Of a DNA stretch of 64,000 nucleotides, positions 33,262-41,871 are shown piece after piece. The position numbers were made by a program, and so were the translations under genes. The stretch is from Desulfamplus sp964425195. Its GTDB lineage: Bacteria; Desulfobacterota; Desulfobacteria; Desulfobacterales; Desulfobacteraceae. The notes beneath the pieces are model-generated. The model searched no databases and was not told where the DNA came from. It was given only the letters and a program-made list of their open reading frames with translations. The number at the start of each line of letters is the position of its first letter. Positions within the stretch are counted from its first letter, which is position 1. Where the stretch lies: the NCBI GenBank assembly GCA_964425195.1, contig CAYRLG010000013.1, positions 1 through 64,000 of the forward strand, read 5' to 3'.

Positions 33262-35082
33262 ATGCGATTGGAAATAGTAATGATGGAGTATAATCAATAC
33301 ATTCTATTTGACCACTGGCTCCAATTAGAGCATTGGCTACAACTGTTAGATCAATTAAATATAGGAGCTTTTACAATAGACCTACACCGGAAAATCACCG
33401 CTTTTAACCGTAATTTACAGGCACTACTCGGGATTGAGGAGAGTGAAGTTATTGGGAGAGATTGTCGTGAGATATTTATCGGTATCCCTTGCCATGGCAA
33501 ATGTCCGTTTAAGGGTGCCGATGATCCTGATACAGACTATCTTGACATTGAAATTATTGACAAACAGAGTTCTACACACCTTATAACTCGTATAGTAACG
33601 CCGGTTTACAATAGAGAAGGAAGAGTGTGTGGATGTCTGACTCTATTTCAAGATCACTCTCATTTTGCAAGTCTTATCAGCAGGATACATTACGAAGAAC
33701 GGAGTATGAAGGTTGTTTTAGATACTCTTGATATTGGAATTTTTACTGTGAATAGGGGCGGATATATTACACTTTTTAACACATCTGCTGAAAGGATAAC
33801 CGGATATAAAAAAGAGCAGATGCTTGGTAGAATGTGCACCGTTATTTTTGGTCAAAATGGAGTTGAAGACTCCAACCTTCTAAAAAAATCGATGGATGAT
33901 GGTCAGATCAGAACAAACCCTAATGGAAACATACTAACAAATGGTGGCAGTGTAATTAAGATTCGTACTGAATATATACCTCTTAAGAGTGAAAATGGAA
34001 ATATTGTAGGCGGATTAGTTACTATTTATGATTTAGCTCTTGCCCAACAGTTTGACGATTTGGCAAGAGAACGATATAGGTTTCACAATATGTTGGGAAA
34101 AGAGCCTATAATGCAAAAAATTTTTAATAGAGTCCATGCAGTTGCAAAGAGTGACGTAACTGTTCTTATTGAGGGCGAAACTGGAACAGGCAAAGACTTA
34201 CTTGCAAAAGTTATTCATGCTACAGGTAAAAGGGCTGATAAACCTTTTATTAAAGTCAACTGTGCCGCAATACCTGATAATCTACTTGAATCTGAAATGT
34301 TCGGATATGTAAAAGGTGCTTTTACCGGTGCTTTTCAAGATAAACCCGGGCGATTTCAAGAGGCAGATGGAGGAACTATTTTTTTAGATGAGATTGGCGA
34401 TCTTCCTGTAGCTCTTCAGGCAAAACTACTGAGAGTTATTGAATCAAAAGAGTTCTATCCCTTAGGTAGCCATCACACTTTAAAGGTTGATGTGCGGATT
34501 ATTTCAGCAACTAATCGTGATTTGATAAAACTTGCTGCAAAAGGTACTTTTCGCCATGATCTTTTCTATCGTCTTAATGTAATTAGAATAGAGTTACCAC
34601 TTCTAAAAAATCGCCGTGCAGATATTCCACTTCTTATAAACCATATAATTATGAATCGTCTCTGTATTAACAAAGCTGAACAGCCGCCAAAGATTTCCCA
34701 AAAGGCGATGGATATTTTGCTCAATCACAACTATCCAGGCAATGTTAGAGAGCTGGAAAATATTTTAGAACACGCATTTATACTATCTAACTCCGGAATA
34801 ATTGAACCAGATGATCTTCCAGAGTATCTTAACTCTTCTACAGATCATACAAAGGTACAACAATCTACCTACTCTCCTGCATCTTCAGACTATCCAAATA
34901 GTAATCAGCAAAAATTTTTATCAGATATGTTTGGACAAGATGAGGATTTTTTTGAAAGAGAGAGGCTCATTCAGACTCTCAGGATTCATAATTGGCACAG
35001 AGGCAACACTGCATCAGCTTTAGGGATAGAGCGAACAACCTTGTGGCGTAAAATGAAAAAATATGGTTTATCCGCTCATTAG
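33262..35082 (+). CDS. PAS-containing sigma-54-dependent transcriptional activator
   Basis: A 606-residue enhancer-binding protein: two PAS domains (about 25-140 and 150-265), an AAA+ domain with Walker A GETGTGKD, the sigma-54-contacting GAFTGA loop, Walker B GGTIFLDEIG, the arginine-finger region RADIPLL, and a C-terminal Fis-type helix-turn-helix (TASALGIERTTLWRKMKKYG). There is no receiver domain, so it is governed through its PAS modules, the first of which has the pair C72/C76 (approximately) in IPCHGKCPF. The start at 33262 lacks a strong ribosome site; an ATG at 33280 is an alternative. A weak -24/-12-like site lies upstream at 33197-33212. It is the natural candidate activator for the sigma-54 promoters at 2671, 10907 and 42857, though that is inferred. 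Confidence 0.9.
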   Translation: MRLEIVMMEYNQYILFDHWLQLEHWLQLLDQLNIGAFTIDLHRKITAFNRNLQALLGIEESEVIGRDCREIFIGIPCHGKCPFKGADDPDTDYLDIEIIDKQSSTHLITRIVTPVYNREGRVCGCLTLFQDHSHFASLISRIHYEERSMKVVLDTLDIGIFTVNRGGYITLFNTSAERITGYKKEQMLGRMCTVIFGQNGVEDSNLLKKSMDDGQIRTNPNGNILTNGGSVIKIRTEYIPLKSENGNIVGGLVTIYDLALAQQFDDLARERYRFHNMLGKEPIMQKIFNRVHAVAKSDVTVLIEGETGTGKDLLAKVIHATGKRADKPFIKVNCAAIPDNLLESEMFGYVKGAFTGAFQDKPGRFQEADGGTIFLDEIGDLPVALQAKLLRVIESKEFYPLGSHHTLKVDVRIISATNRDLIKLAAKGTFRHDLFYRLNVIRIELPLLKNRRADIPLLINHIIMNRLCINKAEQPPKISQKAMDILLNHNYPGNVRELENILEHAFILSNSGIIEPDDLPEYLNSSTDHTKVQQSTYSPASSDYPNSNQQKFLSDMFGQDEDFFERERLIQTLRIHNWHRGNTASALGIERTTLWRKMKKYGLSAH

Positions 35083-35111
35083 TTTATCACAAATTAAAAT
35101 ATATTATTGTA

Positions 35112-35570
35112 TCAAACAAATACCATAGCAAGAAATTCAGCAACACAGGCTGGTTTCTCTTCTCCTTCAATCTCAATTGTATGGGTTGTTGTCACAAGCA
35201 CCCTTCCAGGCTTTTGATCGTCAATATTTAATAAGGTGATTCTGTCTCTTATCTTTGAACCTACTGTTACAGGATTGATAAATCTCACCTTGTTAAGTCC
35301 GTAGTTTGTGCTCATCTTTGCCCCTTCAGGTACAAAAGAGCCTTCATAGCTGAAACAGACTATATAAGAGAGGGTAAGAAATCCGTGTGCAATGGTCTTT
35401 CCAAATGGACCTAAAGCTGCTTTTTCAATATCTACATGAATCCATTGATGATCTCCAGTTGCATCTGCAAACTGATTAATCTGCTTTTGAGTTACCTCTT
35501 TCCAATCTGATATAAATATCTCTTTACCAATATGCTTTTTTATCTCTTCAAGTGGCATTACTTTTGACAT
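35112..35570 (-). CDS. MaoC-like (R)-specific enoyl-CoA hydratase
   Basis: A 152-residue single hot-dog-fold protein. The hydratase signature is intact: Asp and His in FADATGDHQWIHVD, followed by GKTIAHGFLTLSY. It would hydrate trans-2-enoyl-CoA to (R)-3-hydroxyacyl-CoA or dehydrate in reverse. It is the last gene of the minus-strand beta-oxidation cluster, but 304 bp of hairpin-rich DNA separates it from the dehydrogenase before it, so it may have its own transcript. The sigma-54 activator gene converges on it with about 30 bp between. Confidence 0.85.
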   Translation of the reverse strand: MSKVMPLEEIKKHIGKEIFISDWKEVTQKQINQFADATGDHQWIHVDIEKAALGPFGKTIAHGFLTLSYIVCFSYEGSFVPEGAKMSTNYGLNKVRFINPVTVGSKIRDRITLLNIDDQKPGRVLVTTTHTIEIEGEEKPACVAEFLAMVFV

Positions 35571-35636
35571 ATAGTACCATCCTTTTTTTATTATAATATT
35601 CTTGTTGTGATTTTTACCTCTAATGCTCTTTTAATC

Positions 35637-35732
35637 AGTGATGTTACGTATCACCCTTGATAAATAAAATTTTTAGATATTTATCAAAATGCCAGAATCA
35701 TTGATTTTCCGTATCCACTGCGTAACATCACT
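35637..35732. repeat. 96-bp nested palindromic element
   Basis: The outer arms AGTGATGTTACG (35637-35648) and CGTAACATCACT (35721-35732) are perfect 12-bp inverted repeats. An inner hairpin is formed by TTGATAAAT (35657-35665) and ATTTATCAA (35679-35687). The build is that of a small dispersed palindromic element or of a structured 5' leader for the MaoC-like gene. Confidence 0.65.
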
Positions 35733-35792
35733 TAAATCAGGTAAATCAGAGTACACGATTTACCAAGGAAAAAAAATTTATACAAAATAACA

Positions 35793-35820
35793 GGGGGCAG
35801 AAACAACCTGTTCTGCCCCC
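35793..35820 (-). terminator. Rho-independent terminator after the SDR gene
   Basis: GGGGGCAGAA (35793-35802) pairs exactly with TTCTGCCCCC (35811-35820) around an 8-nt loop. On the minus strand the stem is followed by TGTTATTTTG, and it lies 55-82 nt after the SDR stop codon, which fits the end of the main beta-oxidation transcript. Confidence 0.75.
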
Positions 35821-35874
35821 CTATTTCTACAACTCTTATCTGTTATAAGTCCAGTATTTATTAAACAGTAGCTG

Positions 35875-36675
35875 CTATTTTGCCAATGTTCCACCATCGT
35901 TAATAAGAATATGTCCTGTCATATAGGCAGAGGCATCTGATGCAAGAAATACTGCAACTCCTCTCATATCATCTATAGTTCCAAACCTATTTAGCGGAAT
36001 ACGGCTTATAACCTCCTTTTGAACATCTTCAAACTCAGGTTTTTCAAGGTGAGACATCATATCAGTCTTAAAAGCTCCGGGTGCAATTCCATTAACTCTG
36101 ATGTTAAAAGGTGCAAGTTTAACAGCCAAATTCATTGTCAGAAGATTAAGAGCAGCTTTACTTGAGTTATATGCCACAGCAGGATGTCTTGACTCGTCAG
36201 TTCCTCTAAAAGCTGTAGAGGATGTGATATTTATAATATTGCCCCCACCTTGCTCTTTCATAATATTTGCTACCTTTTGAGTCAAAATCCATACACCTCT
36301 AATATTGACATTAAAAACATAGTCCCATTTTTCGATAGGATAATCAAGAGTTGGTGCTCCCCAGCTTACACCTGCGTTGTTTACTAAAATATCTATACTT
36401 GAAAATTTTCCTTTCACCTCTTTGAGTAGAGTATCAATATCTTCCTCTTTACTCACATCACACTGAACAGGCATTACATTGACACCATAAGCTGTCTCAA
36501 GTCTTCTTGCTGTATTAACAAGGTTTTTTGCCTTTCTTGAAGTGATAATTATGTCAGCTCCAGCCTCTGCAAGACCAGTAGATATAAATTCTCCAATACC
36601 TCTTCCACCTCCGGTCACCAACGCCACTTTGCCTCTAAGGTTGAACAGATCATTTAACTTAGGATAATAGACCAT
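35875..36675 (-). CDS. Short-chain dehydrogenase/reductase
   Basis: A 266-residue classical SDR. Cofactor motif TGGGRGIG, NNAG (90s), catalytic Ser in NITSSTA and Tyr-x3-Lys in AYNSSKAAL are all in place, as is the C-terminal GGTLAK-type end. It probably acts as an NAD(P)-dependent 3-hydroxyacyl or 3-oxoacyl thioester or alcohol dehydrogenase. A GGAGGTG site precedes the ATG. It is 23 bp downstream of the enoyl-CoA hydratase gene and transcribed with it. Since a 3-hydroxyacyl-CoA dehydrogenase is also in the operon, the SDR may serve (R)-hydroxyacyl-CoA together with the MaoC-like hydratase. Confidence 0.85.
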   Translation of the reverse strand: MVYYPKLNDLFNLRGKVALVTGGGRGIGEFISTGLAEAGADIIITSRKAKNLVNTARRLETAYGVNVMPVQCDVSKEEDIDTLLKEVKGKFSSIDILVNNAGVSWGAPTLDYPIEKWDYVFNVNIRGVWILTQKVANIMKEQGGGNIINITSSTAFRGTDESRHPAVAYNSSKAALNLLTMNLAVKLAPFNIRVNGIAPGAFKTDMMSHLEKPEFEDVQKEVISRIPLNRFGTIDDMRGVAVFLASDASAYMTGHILINDGGTLAK

Positions 36676-36698
36676 ATATGCTCACCTCCATCTATAAA

Positions 36699-37472
36699 TT
36701 ATCTACCTTTAAAACAAGGTTGCCGTTTTTCAAGAAATGCTTTAAACCCTTCATTTTTATCTTCAGAATCTCGCACTGTTGCACTTCCTATTGCCTCAAG
36801 CTCTAAACCTTTATCCAAACCCTCATAGAGTCCAGTAGAGAAAGCATCAAGTACACAACGAACTGCTATAGGAGGGCGTTGTGCAAGTTTAGTTGCAAAT
36901 TCAAGAGCATCATTCATAAGAGAACCATTTTCAGATATTTTATCAACCAGTCCTATATCTAAAGCCTCTTTTGCATTAAGCCTTTTACTGAAAAGAATCA
37001 TATCCAACGCTTTGGCTCTTCCAACAAGGCGGCTCAAACGCTGAGTTCCACCCCACCCAGGAATTATTCCAAGATTTAGCTCTGTCAGCCCTACCAATAC
37101 ATCTGGTCTATCAACCATGATTCTAAAATGGCATGAGATTGCAAGTTCTAATCCTCCGCCAAGTGCATGTCCATTAATAGCTGAGATTGTGGGTTTTGAG
37201 AGACGATCAACTTTTCTCCACACTTCCCGACCTTTAGGGCTTGTAATTGAGGCATTAGCTGCGTCACTTACATCAAAACCTGCTGAAAAACATTTTTCAC
37301 CCTGTCCGGTTATAATTACAACACGAACATTATGGTCAGCAGAGACCTTATCAATTGCATTATCAAAATCCTCCATAGTAGCAAGATTCCATGTATTTGC
37401 TGGAGGATGATTAATAGTTATTATTGCTACATTACCCTTAATTTCGTAAATAAGATTTTTATATGACTCCAC
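36699..37472 (-). CDS. Enoyl-CoA hydratase/isomerase (crotonase family)
   Basis: A 257-residue crotonase-fold protein. The oxyanion-hole segments ITGQGEKCFSAGFDV and NGHALGGGLELAISC are typical, and the second continues to TELNLGIIPGWGGTQRL, which includes the region of the catalytic Glu. I take a GTG start at 37472 because AGGAG lies seven bases upstream and the length then equals the family norm; the frame extends further to an upstream ATG at 37520 without such a site. It should hydrate crotonyl-CoA or a related enoyl-CoA to the (S)-3-hydroxyacyl-CoA used by the dehydrogenase at 41872. Confidence 0.87.
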   Translation of the reverse strand: MESYKNLIYEIKGNVAIITINHPPANTWNLATMEDFDNAIDKVSADHNVRVVIITGQGEKCFSAGFDVSDAANASITSPKGREVWRKVDRLSKPTISAINGHALGGGLELAISCHFRIMVDRPDVLVGLTELNLGIIPGWGGTQRLSRLVGRAKALDMILFSKRLNAKEALDIGLVDKISENGSLMNDALEFATKLAQRPPIAVRCVLDAFSTGLYEGLDKGLELEAIGSATVRDSEDKNEGFKAFLEKRQPCFKGR

Positions 37473-37536
37473 CTTTTTTCTCCTGTAGGAAGATAGTGTT
37501 TTTAATAGTGTTTTGCCCAATTGATAAACTTTACCT

Positions 37537-38700
37537 CTATCTGCTGGCTTTACGATATCCTAACTCATCCATGGCAATTATCTGTTTGCAGACATTTGCC
37601 GATCCTTCGACAATAATATATGTTGGAATATCATTGTAAAAACGGGCAATAGGATATTCAGTTGAATAGCCATAAGCACCCATGATACGCAAAGCATAGT
37701 TGGCACACTTCATGGCAACTTCACCTGCCATGTATTTTGCCTTAGCAACTTCAAGTCCGTTATTGAGATTACCCTGATCTTTTTGCCACGCACCTTTGTA
37801 AACAAGAAGTCTGGCAGCCTCAATTTCAGTGGACATCTGTGCAATCATATCTTGGTTCATCTGAAATTTACCAATTTGTTGTCCAAACTGTTTTCTCTGG
37901 TTGCAGTACTTTACAGCAAGGTCAAGGCATGCTTGAGCACATCCTACAGCTCCGGCAGCAGCAGAGATTCGGGTGTTGTTAAGAGAGCTGAAAACAATTT
38001 TTGCACCATCTCCGGGTTTTCCAAGAATATTCTCTTTTGGTACCTTTGTGTTATTAAAAAAAATCTCTCCAGTAGGGGATGAGTGTGAACCCATCTTGTC
38101 AAGATCAGTTGTGGTAATGCCGTTGAAATTCTTTGGCTCAATAACTAATGCAGAGAGCCCCTTGCTACCAGCTGAAGGGTCTGTGTAACAATAACAAACT
38201 ATTACGTCAGCCTGATTGGCATTTGATATCCATGTTTTGGAGCCGTTAAGTAGCCAGTGATCTCCACAATCTTCTGCAACAGTTTTTATTGACATTACAT
38301 CAGAACCCGCATCTGGCTCTGTAATTGCAAAGCCTCCTAAATATTCAGCCCTGCAAAGTTTTGGAACATATTTTTGTTTAACCTCTTCAGTACCATAAAG
38401 ATAGATAGGATATGCACAACCAATTCCTAAAAGATTATATTGAACCCTTAGCGAACTTGAAGCTTTAGCAATCTCTTCTGTAATAATAACAGCAGCCATC
38501 CAGCCCATATTCTCTCCGCCATACTCTTCAGGAATTACGGCACCAAAATATCCAAGTTCTCCCATTGGTTTTATAACTTCTTCAATAGGAAGATAGTGTT
38601 TTGCATCCCACTCATCGGCAAAAGGTGCAATTTTTTTGTTTGCAAATTCACGTACCGATTTTTGAAGCATCTTTAGCTCATTATTCAATCCAAAATCCAT
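37537..38700 (-). CDS. Glutaryl-CoA dehydrogenase-like (non-decarboxylating) acyl-CoA dehydrogenase
   Basis: A 387-residue acyl-CoA dehydrogenase of normal length. FAITEPDAGSD, LLNGSKTWISNA and QRKQFGQQIGKFQMNQDM are common to the family. The C-terminal part with YIIVEGSANVCKQIIA and the overall wording (VIPEEYGGE, MGSHSSPTGE) closely recall the Desulfococcus multivorans glutaryl-CoA dehydrogenase that makes glutaconyl-CoA without decarboxylation; I know this from memory and could not align it. If right, it hints at dicarboxylate or aromatic (benzoyl-CoA) degradation, with a separate glutaconyl-CoA decarboxylase elsewhere. Short-chain acyl-CoA dehydrogenase is the alternative. It is 111 bp downstream of the thiolase gene. 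Confidence 0.78.
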   Translation of the reverse strand: MDFGLNNELKMLQKSVREFANKKIAPFADEWDAKHYLPIEEVIKPMGELGYFGAVIPEEYGGENMGWMAAVIITEEIAKASSSLRVQYNLLGIGCAYPIYLYGTEEVKQKYVPKLCRAEYLGGFAITEPDAGSDVMSIKTVAEDCGDHWLLNGSKTWISNANQADVIVCYCYTDPSAGSKGLSALVIEPKNFNGITTTDLDKMGSHSSPTGEIFFNNTKVPKENILGKPGDGAKIVFSSLNNTRISAAAGAVGCAQACLDLAVKYCNQRKQFGQQIGKFQMNQDMIAQMSTEIEAARLLVYKGAWQKDQGNLNNGLEVAKAKYMAGEVAMKCANYALRIMGAYGYSTEYPIARFYNDIPTYIIVEGSANVCKQIIAMDELGYRKASR

Positions 38701-38811
38701 AACTTATTTATCCTTACTCTTTTCTATGAATGCATAAAAAGCTAAGAGCTGCCTTTTATGCTTTTCTTATGTTTATTGTTATTTTTAGCTTTAACCAGAA
38801 GATAGAAGAGT

Positions 38812-40062
38812 TTATATGTTTCTCTCCAAAATAGCCGCTATACCAAGTCCACCGCCACCACATATTGTTTCAAGGGCATAACGAGCATTACGGCGTCTCA
38901 TTTCATGCAAAAGTGTGACAAGTACTCTTGTGCCAGTACATGCAATTGGATGTCCAAGAGATATTCCAGACCCATTTACATTGATTTTGTCATAGAACTC
39001 TTTTCCAATATTCATCTCTTTTAGATCCGCAAGAACCTGAGCTGCAAAAGCCTCTTGAATCTCAATAAGATTCATCTGTGCAAGTTTTATATCTGTGCTT
39101 GCTAACGCTTTAGTAACTGCTGCTGGTACTGTTTTATAGGCTCGTTTAGGGTCTTCTCCTGCAACAGCACAGCTTTTAAGTGTTGCAAAAGGTTCTATTT
39201 TAAGCTCTTCTGCCTTTTTAGCAGACATTACAATAACTGCTGCAGCCCCGTCATTCTCTGTCGAAGAGTTACCAGCAGTGCAAACTCCTCCCATAACTGG
39301 TTTAAGTTTTTGAAGCTGGTCAAGGGTAGTATCTGATCTTGGATTCTCATCTTTATCAACAACTATTGGATCGCCCTTTCCTTTAGGATTTGGAACAGTT
39401 ACAGGTACCATCTCATCATCAAATTTGCCTGCTTCCATTGCAGAACATGCTTTTTTATGACTTTCTACTGCCCATTCGTCACATTCAAGTCGAGTTACCC
39501 CCTCCTCTTTTGCTCCAGTTTCAGCCCATGCCATCATTGATGGTAAAATACCATATCTCTCTTCAGGCTGAGACATAACTCTTGCTCTCTGGATACGGTC
39601 ATAAAAGGGGACTCCCCACATTGCCAAGTCTCCATGACCTTTTGGCATACCCTTTTTCCCCCCAATTCCCCATTTGACACTACCTGGAAGATAAAATTCA
39701 GCATTACTCATACTTTCAACACCACCAGCTACAACAATCTCTGCCTCTTCAGAGCGAATCAAAGATGCGGCAATACGGACAACATCTAAACCAGTACAGC
39801 AGCGTCTATCCAATGTTACTCCGGGTATTTTTTCGGGCCAGCCAGCTTTTAAAAGAGCCATTCTTGCAATGTTTACATACTCACCATTTTGATAGGATTG
39901 TCCCATAATAACTTCGTCTATCTGCTCAGGATCAATGCCAATTTTTTTAACTGCTGCATTCAGCACCAAAGCTGCAAGATCATAGGCTTCAACGCTTTTG
40001 AGCATTCCCATATATTTGCCTACTGGTGTTCTGACTGCACTAACAACAACTACATCTCTCAT
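38812..40062 (-). CDS. Acetyl-CoA acetyltransferase (thiolase)
   Basis: A 416-residue thiolase. The nucleophilic Cys is in LDRRCCTGLD near residue 88, the active-site His in GHPIACTG and the second Cys in ETICGGGGLG near the C-terminus; VNGSGISLGHP is also typical. It cleaves 3-ketoacyl-CoA to acetyl-CoA or condenses two acetyl-CoA. It is slightly longer than the common 390 residues because of an insertion around 125-160 (GKKGMPKGHGD). It starts 13 bp after the long-form acyl-CoA dehydrogenase gene. A GGATTTAAAG site precedes the ATG. Cytosolic, expected tetramer. Confidence 0.9.
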   Translation of the reverse strand: MRDVVVVSAVRTPVGKYMGMLKSVEAYDLAALVLNAAVKKIGIDPEQIDEVIMGQSYQNGEYVNIARMALLKAGWPEKIPGVTLDRRCCTGLDVVRIAASLIRSEEAEIVVAGGVESMSNAEFYLPGSVKWGIGGKKGMPKGHGDLAMWGVPFYDRIQRARVMSQPEERYGILPSMMAWAETGAKEEGVTRLECDEWAVESHKKACSAMEAGKFDDEMVPVTVPNPKGKGDPIVVDKDENPRSDTTLDQLQKLKPVMGGVCTAGNSSTENDGAAAVIVMSAKKAEELKIEPFATLKSCAVAGEDPKRAYKTVPAAVTKALASTDIKLAQMNLIEIQEAFAAQVLADLKEMNIGKEFYDKINVNGSGISLGHPIACTGTRVLVTLLHEMRRRNARYALETICGGGGLGIAAILERNI

Positions 40063-40075
40063 ATCTTTAAATCCT

Positions 40076-41863
40076 TTAAAATGCGTTTTCCTGAATAGCT
40101 ACTATCTCTCTTCCCGGACGATGACAGGTCTCGATGGTTGCAAGAGTATGCGGTAGGGTGATATCAACAAAATAGGTTGCCTGAAGTACTTTTCCTTTAT
40201 AAAAATCGTACTTTTTGCCGCTCTTTTCCGAATTGGGGTAAGCTACTATTGCCATATCCAGCAGAACCCAAGCCATTAAAATATCTGCAAAAGCTGTAAG
40301 GGCAGGGAAGGTGTATGATGCCCATTGTAGAGGATCGCTTTTTTTCTTCTCCACCAAATATTCAGCAGCTTCCCACATACGTTTTCCAACTCCACCAAGT
40401 GCTCTTACTCGATCTCCCAACTCTGGATGCTCTCTGTGTGTCTCCACAAACTGCTCTACCTCTTTTTTAAATGCCTTAAATGGAGCACCATCTCTTAAGG
40501 TCATTTTACGACCCAACAGGTCTATAGATTGAATGCCATTAGTACCTTCGTAAAGAGACATAATTTTTGCGTCACGTAGGTACTGCTCAATTGGAAAATC
40601 TTCGCAGAATCCATAACCACCAAAACACTGCATTGCAGTTTCACATACTCTAAATCCCATATCTGAACAGTATGCTTTTATTATGGGGGTAAGAAAATCT
40701 ACCATATCTATATTGTGCTGCTTTTCAGGACCATCTTTCATTTCATGTGCAAGGTCTTCTCTTAAAGCACCCATATATATGATAGACCTCATTCCATCTA
40801 CAACAGCCTTCATCCACAAAAGATTTCTGCGTACATCAGGGTGATCAATTATAGGAACGCTACCTTTTTTCCTATCAGCAACATCTCTGCCCTGAACTCT
40901 TTGCTTTGTATATTCAAGTGCATTGCGATAAGCAGTACTGGCAAGTGCCATGCCACTAACGCCAGTATTTATTCTGGCTGCATTCATCATCTGAAACATC
41001 TGGGCAAGACCTTTATTCTCCTCTCCGCACAGATAGCCAATACAGTTTCCTGAGCCGCCAAAGTTTAACACTGCTGTAGGAGATGCGTGAAGTCCGAGCT
41101 TATTTTCAATATTGCTACACACAACATCATTGAACTGACCGATAGTTCCATCATTATTGACTCTAAACTTTGGAACTACAAATAGTGATATTCCACCAAC
41201 ACCTTCTGGTGCTCCATCTATTCTTGCAAGTACAAGGTGGACAATGTTATCTGTTAAATCGTGCTCCCCCCAAGAGATAAAAACTTTTGTTCCACTGATT
41301 TTAAAGTGCTCCCCTTCTCTGAAAGCAGTTGTGGTTAAAGCAGCAAGATTAGAGCCAGCATCCGCCTCTGTCAGACACATTGTACCAGCCCATGTTCCAT
41401 TGAACATCTTACGCACATATTTATCTTTAAGCTCTTGTGTTCCAAAGCTCTCTATTAAATGGGCAGCACCATGTGTAAGACTTGGTGCCATATTAAAAGC
41501 CTGACATGCTCCATACATGAAATCGTTAACTACAATACGCATCATGTTTGGAAAACCTTGACCTCCATATTCAGTATCTCTTGCTGCAGCAGTCCATCCA
41601 TCTTCTCCATACTGTTTGAACGCCTCTTTAAACTCTGGAGGGCAGCTAACTTTTCCTTTATCAAACTTTGCTCCCCATGACTCACCAATCTCATTAAGTG
41701 GATCAAGTACACCTTTTGCAAAATTAATAGCTTCTGTAACCATGAGATCAAGGGTCTTTTCGTCAATATCTTTATAACGATCCAGCTTGCAAAGTTTTCC
41801 ATAGTCAAGCTGCTCTTTTAAGATAAAAAAGATATCCTTGGGATTTATCTTGAAATGTCCCAT
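40076..41863 (-). CDS. Long-form acyl-CoA dehydrogenase with extra C-terminal domain
   Basis: A 595-residue FAD acyl-CoA dehydrogenase of the same extended architecture as the protein at 4298-6130. Marks include CLTEADAGSN, ISGTKVFISWGEHDL, IPVIDHPDVRRN-like text (VPIIDHPDVRRN) and SLYEGTNGIQSIDLLGRK, with the Glu in the catalytic base position. The paralogue has VPIIQHPDVRRN and IYEGCTGVQ at the same places. It should oxidise a fatty acyl-CoA and pass electrons to ETF. AAAAGGGGC precedes the ATG and only 8 bp separates it from the hydroxyacyl-CoA dehydrogenase gene, so they are co-translated. Confidence 0.87.
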   Translation of the reverse strand: MGHFKINPKDIFFILKEQLDYGKLCKLDRYKDIDEKTLDLMVTEAINFAKGVLDPLNEIGESWGAKFDKGKVSCPPEFKEAFKQYGEDGWTAAARDTEYGGQGFPNMMRIVVNDFMYGACQAFNMAPSLTHGAAHLIESFGTQELKDKYVRKMFNGTWAGTMCLTEADAGSNLAALTTTAFREGEHFKISGTKVFISWGEHDLTDNIVHLVLARIDGAPEGVGGISLFVVPKFRVNNDGTIGQFNDVVCSNIENKLGLHASPTAVLNFGGSGNCIGYLCGEENKGLAQMFQMMNAARINTGVSGMALASTAYRNALEYTKQRVQGRDVADRKKGSVPIIDHPDVRRNLLWMKAVVDGMRSIIYMGALREDLAHEMKDGPEKQHNIDMVDFLTPIIKAYCSDMGFRVCETAMQCFGGYGFCEDFPIEQYLRDAKIMSLYEGTNGIQSIDLLGRKMTLRDGAPFKAFKKEVEQFVETHREHPELGDRVRALGGVGKRMWEAAEYLVEKKKSDPLQWASYTFPALTAFADILMAWVLLDMAIVAYPNSEKSGKKYDFYKGKVLQATYFVDITLPHTLATIETCHRPGREIVAIQENAF

Positions 41864-41871
41864 AGCCCCTT

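Larger units (their letters stand above)
35571..35874. other. Intergenic region with three successive hairpins
   Basis: A 304-bp gap between the SDR gene and the MaoC-like gene (both minus). It holds a 96-bp nested palindrome (35637-35732), an 8-bp perfect hairpin (GGTAAATC 35740-35747 with GATTTACC 35757-35764) and a strong terminator (35793-35820). No gene was seen. Confidence 0.65.
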
